NCBI GenBank assembly: GCA_918026815.1
Contig: CAKJVC010000210.1
Span: 1-64,000, forward strand
DNA from: Chalara sp. BL73
Lineage: Eukaryota; Ascomycota; Leotiomycetes; Helotiales
Direction: 5' to 3'
Length of the DNA stretch: 64,000 nucleotides
Below the pieces are notes generated by a model. The model ran no database searches. It was given only the letters and a program-made list of their open reading frames with translations, and was not told where the DNA came from. Positions 47,250-58,508 of the stretch are shown one piece after another. Within the stretch, counting starts at the first letter, position 1; every line of letters begins with the position of its first letter. The position numbers and the translations under genes were made by a program.

Positions 47250-47880
47250 GGGTTTATAGTTATAACGGGGCAGAAGTTGCTTTGCATGCAAGTTTCGTGC
47301 CTTGCTTTGTAAGCGTGCAATTATACGCCGAATATGTTTAATAGCTATCACTTTCCGACATCCTTACGACAAGCTGCTTAGCTACTACTTTTTTCAACGA
47401 CATGAATATACAATGCAATGTAATGTATAACCGCAACCTGCATATAAATTATAATTTACAAAAATGCTATTAGTACATAAGTAATTAGTATTAAATTTGG
47501 CATAGCAATATAATTCTGAACTTATACAAACTTTTTTAAATAAAAGCAACGAGTCTTGAGTTGAAGTTACTTTGGGGCTACACGCCGGTTTGCTAACTTT
47601 TAATTAAACTATGTGTATAATATCACAAGAACTAGCGGATTCCCGTAAAAATAAGTAGTGCACATACTACTGCTAATATTCCGGCTTTTGTTGAACACGT
47701 TCAGAAAGATCTCTATTTGAACACGTTCAATAAAGGCCTGGAATTATCAAATCCAGCTATCGCTTGCAAACTAATAAAGCCGACTCCGTAAGCGCTGCTT
47801 ACATTTAATCTAGGCACGTGCAGTTTTTACTACTTTAAATTTCCAGCTTAACCAAGTGGTTATGCTTTTTTTTTTTTTTT
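47250..47880. repeat. RPS3-locus blocks D then U, copy 2
   Basis: Block D (about 47280-47545) matches 36150-36420, and block U (about 47650-47880) matches 35030-35240. The order RPS3-D-U here versus U-RPS3-D at locus 1 implies an ancestral tandem array of U-RPS3-D units. Confidence 0.7.
47683..47739. repeat. 57-bp inverted-repeat mini-element
   Basis: GGCTTTTGTTGAACACGTTC and GAACACGTTCAATAAAGGCC bracket 16 bp. One of the best preserved members; locus 1 block U holds only a single arm at the same place. Confidence 0.85.
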
Positions 47881-48017
47881 TTTGCTAAACGGCTTTTATT
47901 CAATACCCACAAGGAGTTACAATCTGGTTAAGACATGCGTGTTAAAAAAGATATATTTGCAGAGGAATTTTTACAAACACGTTGACCAACAGCAGCTATC
48001 GGCTACGCTACTACTCG

Positions 48018-51000
48018 TTAACTTGATTCTCGTCTCGTTGCTACTCTCGCGCGAACATTTTGCCTAGCTCGGTTATATCTACGTCGGCTTGATTCCCCAA
48101 AAACTCACTCTCGCCAGGAATAGCGCTCATTACACAGGGGAACGTAGTTTCGTACAGGGTCCACCGGCCACTCGTATACTCGGAGACTCGACGCGAACGC
48201 GCAGGAATGATCGCGCCGGGTAAGTAGTGTTGTGAGCTTCGTTTGCCATTCAGTGTAGAAGCTAGCAGCTCGATCAAGGGAATAGTTTCGGTGGAAGGAC
48301 GATCGACTCAGTCTTAGTGGCAAATCGACATTCAATAGCGCTTGTTGCCGCTGCCTCGCCGAAAGAACTTAGTTTCGGTTGGGTAAGGTACGATCCAATT
48401 AGTAGCAATAAACAGTCGTTTGATTACATCGCCGAGCAGCTTCGCCTGATTAACGCCGTAATGAATTTGCGTAATTTGAAGTGCTCGCTGGTAAAGTACA
48501 CGGTAACTGCGATCTGCCCATTGAGTGCGTTGGTGGCCATCGTCGAAGTCCTATAAAAAGTCTACCAGCTGCATAAGAGTGCGGATTTTCGCTCGGTTCG
48601 CTTCGACAATGTATAAAGGGCGGTTAGCTTCGGTTTCCCCCGGCAAAAGGACAGACTTTAACGACGTTTTGCAAAGCATAACTCTGCCTGTTAACGCTGC
48701 TTTTTAATACTCGGGTCGAATATCGTTTTTGATAGCTTGAAAAACGTCTTTGCGAAAGCGGTGAATAACAAGAGTAATAATAAACTCGAGCACGCAATCT
48801 GCCAGCGGCGGGTTGGCACAATATAAGCCGAACCACCCGTAAGCGACTTTAAGCCGCTGAAAATCGTTTTTCACGTTTTTTACTGCCGCCTACCGCTTTC
48901 GATACGTATCGTATAAAGCGGTCTCGTTGTACCGAATCTCTTGCGTAAGCTCAGGCCGGAATACCAGCTGCTGCCAGTCAACCTTGGGCAAGAGCCAGCT
49001 ATAGCCCGATTTATGAATCGTTTGCTGGAGCTTAACTCCCTGCCTAAAAGGACCGGTTTCGTTGACCCGGTACCGGTCTTTCCATAAGCCGCTTTCGCGG
49101 GACAGGGGAGACGTGTCGTAACAGTACTTGACCGCGTCGAGAAGCATGGCAATAATTTTGCAGCGCTCGTAGCTGATCAAGCTATCCGCGGCCAAAGCCA
49201 GGGCTTTTTCAATAGCGTAAAGGAACTTGTTCGCATTGTATTCCAAAAATGCGGTAAATAAGCTGCTCGGGAGCTCTCAAAACGGATGCGGAGTAGCATT
49301 CTGACTTGGTTGCTGCTTCCAGTTACCAGCTGCTATAAGGCCGTCTTGCATCCGATGGAAAAAGGTAAGAGAAATACGATGCTTTTCGCGGACGCCATAC
49401 GACTTTTTGCGGCCATCAGAAAGCGCCCCGGCCAGTTTAGTTTTGCTGTTGCTATAATTTGCCCGAACTCGAGCGGCGCTGATAACGGGGCGGCCGCCGG
49501 CTTGCTCGATCATGCCGCGCACTTTGGCGTCCCAGGCAAGCTGCTTTAAATACGGGCTCCGAAATGGCTTTGTTTTGGCAACATCTGTCATTTCTTTATA
49601 GCTGTTGTACATCTGGTAGAATATCCAATTCTCGCTTCGCTTCATAAAGTTAAAGGACATTTCTACAGTTACATCATAAGTTTCACCAAGCATCGCCGGC
49701 ACATACACAGTCTTTTTGGCTCGTGATGAAAGCTCTCCGAAATGCGACTACTAGTAAAAAGCTTCGATACAGCAAGATCGCATCAAATATGTAGCGGGCG
49801 CCTAGTTGGGCGACAGGTCCTGCTGTGGCAAGCACCAGTCCGTGCATGCGGTTTTTTTGCCCAGGTCAAGCCAAATTCGGTCTTTGTTAAGATACCGAAA
49901 GTCAAGTGCAGCATACAGCACTGCACCGAACTTCTTCTACATCCCGGCCAGCGTAGCGGCTTTGTATTTAACTTTGGTATTTTTGCTAGAAAAAAAGAGA
50001 TACGCGCCTTGGTATATAGCATATTCCGGCGCGCCAAAGCGATCCTGTATATCGCGCCAGATCAGATCCAGAGTGTCGGGCTGCAAATCAGAATAAAGTA
50101 TCCGCTGATAGCTCATGTTGGACTGCCGCGTATTCGCTTCGCTGTAGTGAGCTCGGGCGTTTAAGCGGGCCTGCCGCCACGAAAAAAGCATATGTTGGCC
50201 AATGTCAGAGGTAGCGTAACGGGCGATCGCCGGGAGTAGGATTTCATCGGTCTATACCCGCAGCAGCTTGTGCTTTTCGCCGTTTAAGCTTTGTCCAGAG
50301 AAGTTGGTCTGCTTGTGCTTGTCCTATTGCCGCGGGAAGAAGACATAAACCTGGGTATGTGCTTGTTGGCTTAAATAGCCAAGGCAGTAATGAGGTACTT
50401 GGTGCAGCTTGACCCGGAGCCGTTAAGGCCTTCGCGGGGTATCGTGAGTAACGTAGGTAAAAAGGTGCAGGTTGGTCCGGAGGTTAGAGTGGGATTGGGG
50501 CGCTAGGTTTACTATCAGCCCTTGCTTTGCAAATGCAAAGCTACTAGCGTACCCCAGCACGCTGTCAACATCGTACTGGATGACTATGGGGCGGTGGGTT
50601 TGCTCTGACTTATAAAAACAAACATGGATTCGCGCTTCGTCTTTTTCCTTTTCCTTTTCATCGGTTTCTGCATGGTTGCTTTCAAAAATGCGGGCCCAGT
50701 CAATGGGCTGCGTCAGCTCAGGGCTGTTGTGCTGCAAAAGCGTGGAAGATCTAAGCACGTTGGGCACTTGCCCGGTAAAGAGCTGAAGGTCGGCCAACGA
50801 ATAGTAGTTGGTAAGTCGACGCAGGTCCTGAAAGTGGCGATCTTGTGCCCGGCCGTGCGCTTCGAGCTCGCACTCGCGAAACCGGAGCAAATGCTGACTT
50901 AGCTGAGTTGCGATGTCAAGCGTGCGTTCTTTTTGAAGAAGTTGCTCTTAAGCGGCAGCATCGTCGCTTTCGTCGACGTCCTGATCGTTTAAAGTATAGC

Positions 51001-51558
51001 TACTGAAGTCGCTTAGAGTTTGGGTACGGTGTAGAGACGCATTATAGTCGATAATAATAGCAAAGCTAGCTGCGCTTTCGCCGCTTGCGCGTTGTAGTGT
51101 TAGAGATGGTGCTTTGTTTCGCTGGCGGCCAGCAGTTTGTGCCGCCAAAGGAGACGCCGACTTCGAGACGCGATAGTAGTCGCTGATCCGGCTGTGGGCT
51201 CGGCTTGAGCTTTGCCGACTAGATCGCTTGGATCTTACAACAGATGGTTGCCGGCTGCTTCTATTCTGATCCAGGCTTGGAGGTCCGCTAATACATGGCC
51301 GAACTTCGGCGCTGGCTACAGCTAAGCCAACCTGTTCCGCAGCGCTTTGAGTATTTGGCTAAGCTGTCTTCAAGTTCTTACTATGCTCGTTTGTCGGGAC
51401 TCTTGCTTGTTGGCTACGTGGTAGGGTATTTAAAAACTGCCCAGGCTGTCTGTTTTGGTTTTGCTGCGTCGCAACCCGCTGCCGCCATCGATTTGTGCGC
51501 GCCGTGGCCGCAGCACGTTTTGATCTTGGAGACAGCTTACGACAAGGCATTGAAATAA
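48018..51558 (-). pseudogene. about 1,180-codon protein of unknown family, broken by stops
   Basis: A frame can be followed from about 51558 to 48018 with scattered TAG/TAA stops at Q or W positions; frame continuity was checked only in parts. The N-terminal 250 residues are Ser/Arg/Gln-rich and low complexity. Then come a helical region at 50890-50423, containing DVDSVLGYASSFAFAKQGL, and well-preserved blocks at 49708-49277 (NFMKRSENWIFYQMYNSYKE, then RKKSYGVREKHRISLTFFH) and 49246-48890. The C-terminus (48277-48041) includes LPGAIIPARSRRVSEYTSGR. No nucleotide-binding, zinc or catalytic motif was recognised. Composition is near 50% GC, so RIP damage is light and recent. Its size and island context suggest a mobile-element or telomere-associated protein, but that is inference. 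Confidence 0.65.
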
Positions 51559-51698
51559 AGCGATAATGGCCTTGGCATGGCTTTTTTAACCAAATAATCT
51601 CGAAAGCGCATGCTTCGTTTTTCTGTATTTGCTTTTGCGCTTTATACTCGGCGCGCTTACATAAACGCAGTTTTTACACTATTATATTTTCCTTTTTC

Positions 51699-51774
51699 TT
51701 TTTGTTGAACGTGTTCAACCAGGCGTAACTTTTACTTATTAGCCCAGCTGCTTTCGAACACGTTTAACAAAGAG
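51699..51774. repeat. 76-bp inverted-repeat mini-element
   Basis: Arms TTTGTTGAACGTGTTCAACC (51701) and TTTCGAACACGTTTAACAAA (51752), about 140 bp upstream of the large unknown relic. Confidence 0.8.
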
Positions 51775-51830
51775 GGAAACTTTAGCACAACCTGCTTACA
51801 GACAGGCCAGCAGACAGCGTAGAAAAGCGG

Positions 51831-52236
51831 GTCACATGATGTCTACGTTTACGCTTTTGGGACTAGCGCGACTTTGGCAGTGGCAGCGCTTGTATGTCGC
51901 GACAGCTACGTTTCGCCGCCGGGTTTTGCAGCAGCGAGCACGCGCCGCCGCTCCTGCACACGCGGCATGCTGTCGCGGGTCAGCTGCAAGCAATTCGACC
52001 ATGCCGCCGGAGGGGGTTGGTCACGTGATGTCTACGTTTACCTGGTTGGGACTAGCGCTACCTGAGCGACGACGACCTCGCCGCGCGCGCCGGCGACGGC
52101 GGGGCCCTGATTCCAGGCCGGCGGGCTTTGGTCGCGGCGAGAAGGGGGCCGGCGCGCGGGAGGGCGGGGCGTCGCCGTCGCCGTCGCCGTCGCTGTGGCG
52201 AAAGTGGCCCGGGGAGGGAACTGGCCCGGCCGCCCC
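51831..52236. other. GC-rich island with a 190-bp-spaced direct repeat
   Basis: Roughly 400 bp of very GC- and CpG-rich DNA inside AT-rich flanks. GTCAC-TGATGTCTACGTTTAC and GGGACTAGCGC occur at 51831 and again at about 52020. A (GTCGCC)n microsatellite lies at about 52169-52192. Overlapping frames on both strands are GC-shadow ORFs without recognisable domains. Confidence 0.7.
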
Positions 52237-52281
52237 TCGACACGTTTAACAAGCTAATTACTGAACATGTTTAACAAAGTG
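52237..52281. repeat. inverted-repeat mini-element, compact
   Basis: Arms CGACACGTTTAACAAGC (52239) and CTGAACATGTTTAACAAAG (52261) mark the right edge of the GC island and the last member of the family in the window. Confidence 0.7.
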
Positions 52282-52289
52282 CTGCTTTA

Positions 52290-54192
52290 ACGTTACAAGC
52301 TAAAACGACTGTTAAAACTAACTTAAAGTCACTTTAAAATAAATTGTTAAACTCGAAGTTTTTTTAATTTTTTAAGCTCGGCTCGAAAAATTAAACCGAA
52401 CTTAGCCGTAAAAAATACTTTTTACAAAAACGTTACAAAAATCAAGCTGCCGAAAGCAACAACGAAAAGCCGGCAAAAAAGATTTTTAAAACTATACTAG
52501 CTTTTGTAACAAACGACTTTTTCGCTGACTTTTTTTCGATTGAAACAAACGAGTTAATACTAGCTAGTACTATCGTCGGCAAAATTTTTATTTTTACAAC
52601 TTATAAACAAACTGTAAATAATTCTGATTACAGCTCGCAATAGCGAAACGTTATAAAAATGAAATTTGCTTTTTTCGCTGCTAACAAAACTTAGAAAAAA
52701 AAACTTAAACTAAAAAACTGCAACGAAGTTTTTACTAAATAAGTTTTTATAGTTAAAACGACTTCGAAAAAATCAATAAAGCGTTTTAAAGCTAAATTAG
52801 TTGCTCGAAGTTTTTTACAAGTTTACGAACAAAACTACTTCGAAACTTTTGCGCTAACAGTCTGAATAAATACGTTACAAATTTTGCTGGCTATAATTAC
52901 AGCTAAAAATCTAAAATGTTACTATTTCGATATTAAAAACGCGTTTACTGAATTCGCTTTTTAAAAAAAAATTTACTTAGCAAAGCTTAACAATATAGCA
53001 GTTTGTAATAAGTATGTTTTACGAGTTTTACGAAGCTTTTACGGACTAAAACAAGCCGCAAAAAATTAAAACTTGTTTTGCAAATTTTATTTGTTTGCAA
53101 AAAGTTTTGTTTAAAGCTTAGCGAACTTGTGCTTGTTTACGCACGCGCAGCTCGGCTTGATTTTACTTGTTTACGTCGACGATATAATGCTTGCAACGTT
53201 TAAAACAACCGACGTCGAGTAATTCGACAATTACTTTTTTTCGCGATTTACAGCTAAAAACCTAAAAAAGATTAAAAAAATTTTAAGTATACAAATTACT
53301 CGAAACCGAAAAACAAAAAAACTATAAATCGATTAAAAGCAGTATTTAAACGCTGTTTTAAACTGTTACAAGTTTACATACAGTACTTATAAAAAAAAAC
53401 TTATTTCTATTAAAAACTACAACAATTTGCGGCTCGCAAAACTTAATAACTAACAAATCGACGTTAACGAATATTAACGAGTTATAAACAGCTTAATGTA
53501 CAATATAGTTTATACTTGTTTAAACAAAGCTTTTTGCTTTAAAAAGCTTAGCTAGTTTATAAAAAATTCCGCAAGCTACTACAGTAACGCGCTTAAAAGA
53601 CTTATACAATATTTACGAACTATTGTAGCACAAAAAGTGCAATACGAGCTAAAAAAAAACCGCAATTTAGTATTTTATTTAAACGCCGACTAAACAAAAA
53701 ACAAAACAAACCGTAAAAGCATTTTAAGCAACATTGTTATACTTTACGAAAAAGCCGTTTTTTGGAGAAGTATAAAACAAACTTCGGTAGTTGCATTTAG
53801 CACGGAATCAAAATACGTTGCAATAGTTATGTGCGCTAAAACGAGCTAATAGCTAGCACAGATTTTTTTGTGATATAAAGCACGCAAAGTATATCGGAAA
53901 ACTTTCGCGAACTGTAAAAATCCGCGGAAACAATTAAAAAGCGCTAGCTTTAGTTAAAAACCTTTATTTGCACGAACGCTCGAAGCACATCGATATTTAC
54001 TACTACTATATTCGTAACTTGGCCGAAAAAAGACGAATACAAGTAACGTACGTGTTTACAAAGTTTATGCCCGCAAATAGATTAACGAAGCTTTTTGGGT
54101 GTATTACTTTCGAAAAGTACTGCCGCTTATTGGGGCTAGTAAAAAAACGAGAACGGTTTTTTGTTCGAAGAAAAAACGCCAAAGTCAAGTAA
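52290..54192 (+). pseudogene. Ty1/copia pol relic (reverse transcriptase-RNase H)
   Basis: One frame contains FDIKNAFTE (about 52927-52953), YGLKQAAKN, YVDDIMLA (about 53170-53195, the RT catalytic box), and the RNase H-region motif AFSTESKYVA (about 53795). It ends HERSKHIDIYYYYIRNLAEK through MPANRLTK (53968-54130), the usual copia C-terminus. Many Q/W-to-stop changes are present. Gag, protease and integrase are missing: the element starts inside pol right after the GC island and a mini-element, so it is 5'-truncated. Its 3' LTR follows at 54272. Confidence 0.9.
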
Positions 54193-54271
54193 AAGCAAAA
54201 AAACAAAAAAGAGCAGTAGAAAAGCAGTAGAAGCTAGGTATATGCTTTATTACAAGTGTGCTAAGTAAAAG

Positions 54272-54478
54272 TGTTAAGAATTGGTGGTGTAGCCCACCCG
54301 TAAAGCATGGGCCATACTTCATGTGATAGCTTAGTCATCAGTGAAAGAGTCGCACTCCTTTTACTGAGCACTTCTGTAGAGCTTTATAATTAATCAATCC
54401 ATTCTTCCTGAACCACTGCAATTGGCAGACCTTGCGTACAGCACAAGCTTCCCCAAGTTGACTGTGGTCAACTTACCA
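54272..54478 (+). mobile_element. 3' LTR of the Ty1/copia element
   Basis: Begins TGTTAAGAATTGG and ends near CTTACCA, giving short imperfect terminal inverted repeats. It follows the pol end after a purine-rich stretch. A relative stands alone at 36428-36683. GC content is higher than the solo copy. Confidence 0.75.
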
Positions 54479-54479
54479 T

Positions 54480-55680
54480 ACTTATTTCAATAGTATATAA
54501 CTAACAAACTAGTACAAAACTGAATTTAACTCGATTATTAAAAAAAAAATATTAGTGCAAATGTTTTTATGCAAAAAAACTGCTAACGAAAAAAACAAAG
54601 CTGCTTTAAAACGCATTGTTAACACAGCTGCTTATTTTACTAGTATATAAAAAAAAAAAAAATTGCTTCGAATTGTTAAAATAGCTTTTTTTATGTTTAA
54701 AGCTCGTTACACGAAATTGCTAAACAGTTTGCTAAAAACAAACAGTTAGTAAACAAACAAAACAAAAAAAATATAAACATATTGCTTTTTTTTTACAAAC
54801 TACTTGTCGAGCGTACTTTTTACTTTTTTAATATACTTTTTTATATTTAGCTTTCTATTTTTTTTTAGTGTAAAGAAATATAATAATAATAAAATAGTTT
54901 AATAGTAAAAAGCAACTAATAAAACTGTAATAATAGCTAAAATAATAGTAGTAATAATAATAATAGTAATAGTATTGTTGTTGCTAAAAAAAAAAAAATT
55001 AAAAACAAAAAATGCTAATTTATACTGTGTGATTTACTTAATCGAAAAAATAGTAACTAAGTAAACAAAAGTTATTAAATCACAACTCGCTCGCTAAAAA
55101 GCTTAAAGCTTACAATATCGCGTTTAAAATTCTAAACTCCGAAATTAACTTTTTTTAAAACAACACCAACACGCTTTTGCTATACAAAAAGTAAGCGCGT
55201 GCAACTTGGAATAATACAAAATACGGTATTTCTGCGAGCTGCTTTCTGATTAATAAAATCATAGCACGAAAAAATAAAAAATATGTCACAAAATGGATCC
55301 ACGTTAAAAGTTATTAAGTGGATACGCGAGCACGCCAAAAATGACCAAAAAGTTGATATTTATAAAAACAGCTCAACTGTAGATTACCTGTTCTCCAAGC
55401 GTGTATACATACAATAATATCACTTCGCTATTTGGAACTGTCAACCATCAATTAGCTGTTCGCTGCACTACTGAGTACTCTCCGTAATAACAACACTTGT
55501 ATCAAATAACAACCAAAAAAAATAAAACTTGATTTGTTTGAATCTAATACCTTCAATTAAATTTGAATAATCTAATATATAGTTATTTATATATTGTTGC
55601 GATATTTGTTAGAACAAAACAAAAACCCATTTTAATAGAATCGAGTTTAGCGTACTTCGCTTAGTACAACAGCAAGGCCA
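54480..55680. other. AT-rich non-coding up to the compartment boundary
   Basis: No gene recognised. A TAA/TAG-rich microsatellite lies at about 54929-54983. The segment near 54530-54600 resembles 28910-29010, so it is probably decayed repeat DNA. Confidence 0.6.
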
Positions 55681-56506
55681 AATTCTAAAAGTAGAAAAGC
55701 GTGCGCGTGAATCTCGCTTAACTACCTCGACAAGGAAATAGTGGGGACGCTAATGGTAGCCGTTTTAATTGTACCCGTTTATCAGTAGTATTATGACTGG
55801 TCCGTGCTCCTGTAAAAAGGTGAAGGGCTATATGACTTGTCACCCCTCTCCCGTACAACCTATATTGATATATATCGAACAAATGAAGCAATAAGTTCAC
55901 TCAGCTGTCTACGGGAATCCCCGCCAATAAGGGAAGGCGCTGGCGCTGCCAACATCAAACTGGAGGGCGTACAAAAAGGTCAAGAACACCTGAACAAAGC
56001 GAAAGGGATGTGATCGTTTCTACGTGGGATGTCGTGGAAACATGAATGACCTCTCAAGGAGGAAGCCGCCGACCAACCTGCACCTGTTCCAGCGAACCCA
56101 CACATGAATGAGCATGACGCAGAAGAGGCACCAACCAGACGTGTTTGGTTCCTGAGACTTCATTTAACATCAGGGACAGGCATACGGACCCTGATTCAAC
56201 TTAAGTTGTATTTGCACCGCTCTTTTATAGTGACATCGATGGAGCTCTCACGCGGTACCTGTCATAGGTGTGGTTCAACCTTGAATTAAGGATCCAAGGA
56301 GACGACAAATCGGAAAACTTGAGAATATAACGTCATGCGAAAAGGTGTTTAAATCGAGAACTTCTTGGCTTCATCTTTTATCTATGTGAATGTTTTGGGT
56401 CTAAAATACAGATTACGATGTTAGGACAATCATTTCGCATAGCAATAAAAGTTCAATAGTTGACCAAGTTCTTGCTCTGTTCAAGTCAATGAGTAATAAG
56501 CATTCC
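55681..56506. other. start of normal-composition DNA, no gene supported
   Basis: Base composition moves from strongly AT-rich to about 45-50% GC near 55680. Short frames occur on both strands but none has a recognisable protein. It is probably the 3' flank of the leftward gene at 56507. Confidence 0.55.
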
Positions 56507-58059
56507 TCAAATTTGCCAAGCTACTTGTATCTCAACCCCCAGGCTTTCAACACTCTCACGGCTTGTCCTAAGACCCATTTCAGCTTGTTTCCACACACTG
56601 GGCGGGGGTACAGGTGATCCAATGCTCGCTTCCTCATAGCCAATATCACTCCCAGCCTGACTCACCCTTTTCTCTGTCGAAGCACTCGTCGACTGAGAGC
56701 GACGGAGGAATTTAGCCTTCAACCACGAACCAGGTGAAAAAGCTTGAGGAGCAGGAAGTGGCGTTAAAGGTTCCCGAAGCGCGGTACTATCACTCAACTC
56801 TCTGTGCAAGTAGTGAAATCTTACTCCTCCAGGCACAGAGTTGAAGGATTGGGTTCCACTGCTCATGGAGGCCGAGGTCGTATGACTGTTCCTGTACAAC
56901 AATGGACGGTGGAATGCTGGAGGGAGGATTTGAGCTGATATAGTTTGTGACCGAGGAAATTCATTCATGTCGCTTTGCAGGGAGTCTCTATAAGCTGATA
57001 CGGCTGGATGTTGAGGAGTCGAGGGACTGGCAGGCAGAGGCGGATGAACTGGAGGGGATTCCACGTCAACCATACGTCGGGTGGCCGTGGTTGTCGAACG
57101 CCGGCGGAAGAATGAGGCGAATGAGTTCCGGTTGGAGGTTTCTTCTCTTAGTTTGACAGGATTCTGGCCAAGGGGGTTAAAGCGAGCGAGTGTTCTCAAA
57201 GACCAGGGGAGCGACTTCCTCGATTTCCCAGTGACTGTGGGCTGTGCAAAGGTTGACCTGTGATCCCATCTAAGGCTGCCCCTTGAGCCAGATTCTGGCG
57301 GTAGTGGAGAGTCGGACATGTTGGCAGGTGTTTGGGTGCGATATAGCCAAGGGAAAGTTCCCCGAGGGTCCAGCAGGTGCCATCCAAGACATGGCATCGC
57401 CTTCGAAGGTTTACTCCTACGCCACTTGAAGAAGTATATAAATGTCATGACAAAAGCAATACCGGCTGCTTGATTATTAACATCAGATCCTAGACTAGCT
57501 AGGGGGTTGAAGCTTTGTACACACCAATAGTCCCAACTACAATACCTGCCTTCTCACCAGGCCCCAGAGCACCATGACGAACCTGAACACCATTGTTGGG
57601 AGGGAAGGAGGTCAGCCCGGTTGTCAGTGACGTGGCGCTGCTGCTAGTACCAGCTCTGGTTATCTCCAGCGTCGTCTTCACTAAAGCCGGTTCGGATGTG
57701 GTAAGGGAGGTTTGGTAATACATCAACGGAGTGAGAGTAACCGACGTGCTAGTTACGGAAGATGGTCGAATAGACAGAGAGACTTTCGATGTCGAGGCCG
57801 TGATGGGAACGGCGGAAATGGTTGGTGGAGGAGTAAATGGGGAGTTAGAAGTAGAAGTAAAAGAAGCAGGAGGAGAAATTGCCGATAATGGTGAAGCTAA
57901 CGGAGGAGTTTGGATGGGTGAGGTCGTTGATGCTTCAGCAGTGGTGGCTGTTGTAGTTGGTGGTCCATTTTTGTTTCCTACAGGTCCAGGTGGTCCATTT
58001 TTATTTTTCTGTTGACCTGGTGCGTTCGTATTCACCGGGTCACGACGGGAAAGATCCAT
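56507..58059 (-). CDS. Ser/Thr-rich single-pass membrane protein
   Basis: Two inferred exons, 57525-58059 and 56507-57465, flank a 59-bp intron (GTGTGT...CAG). Together they give 1494 nt, 497 residues. Residues 1-160 are Ser/Thr/Pro-rich and probably outside the cell. A transmembrane helix AGIVVGTIAGIAFVMTFIYF is created exactly across the splice and is followed by KWRR. About 300 residues of polar, Ser/Pro/Arg-rich cytoplasmic tail end at a TAG/TAA near 56507. This layout is common among fungal cell-wall sensor-like proteins, but no named domain is seen. There is no signal peptide at this ATG. It is preceded by CAG and a GTAAGT donor at 58149-58144, so an upstream exon is likely. Confidence 0.7.
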
Positions 58060-58508
58060 CTGGAGCTTTCACTATCGAGCAACGCTATTCTATTGTTCCC
58101 TCCTAGCTTATGATGAACGACTCCTCGTCTCAGGCCAAATCACACTTACGAGACAGTGTTCGACAAACCCACCAACTATCGTTTTATTTCCGTTTTAATC
58201 ATAAAGACTTGACTATCAAGTCCTTGTCGTGCCCAAAAGCTTGAAAGGGTGAAATAATCTTCAACCTGGATTGTGGGGAGCGCTGCTACTCTCCAGTTCA
58301 AACCAAGAGGAGAAATGTAAAGAGGAAGGGATGGGACGCTAGCCATCCAACAAACGAAAGATTTGAAGATATCAAAAAGGAGATTAAAAAAATGAATTGA
58401 AAATCTGCACGAGCTCGTAGAATGACATTTGCAGCTAAGCACAGGAATGAGGATGGCCAACGAGCGAAGAAGGAAAAAGGCACTCAATTCCATCAATTTG
58501 TGAAACAA
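58060..58508 (-). other. probable upstream exon region of the membrane protein gene
   Basis: A GTAAGT donor at 58149 and a CTCCAG acceptor at 58065-58060 would define a 90-bp intron in phase 0 with the exon starting at 58059. Further upstream, the frame at 58508-58176 begins with a hydrophobic MELSAFFLLRSLAILIPVLS stretch that could be the missing signal peptide. I could not find a fully consistent splice path. Confidence 0.35.

Noticed and set aside
49742..50164. Plus-strand frames inside the large unknown relic
   Set aside because: They are shadows: the minus strand keeps a far longer continuous frame with RIP-type stops.
51836..52252. Arg/Pro-rich frames on both strands of the GC island
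   Set aside because: GC-rich DNA lacks stop codons by chance; there is no domain and both strands are open.
54272..54478. tRNA or other small RNA gene
   Set aside because: The sequence aligns with the solo LTR at 36428 and lacks tRNA A and B boxes; no tRNA gene was found anywhere in the window.
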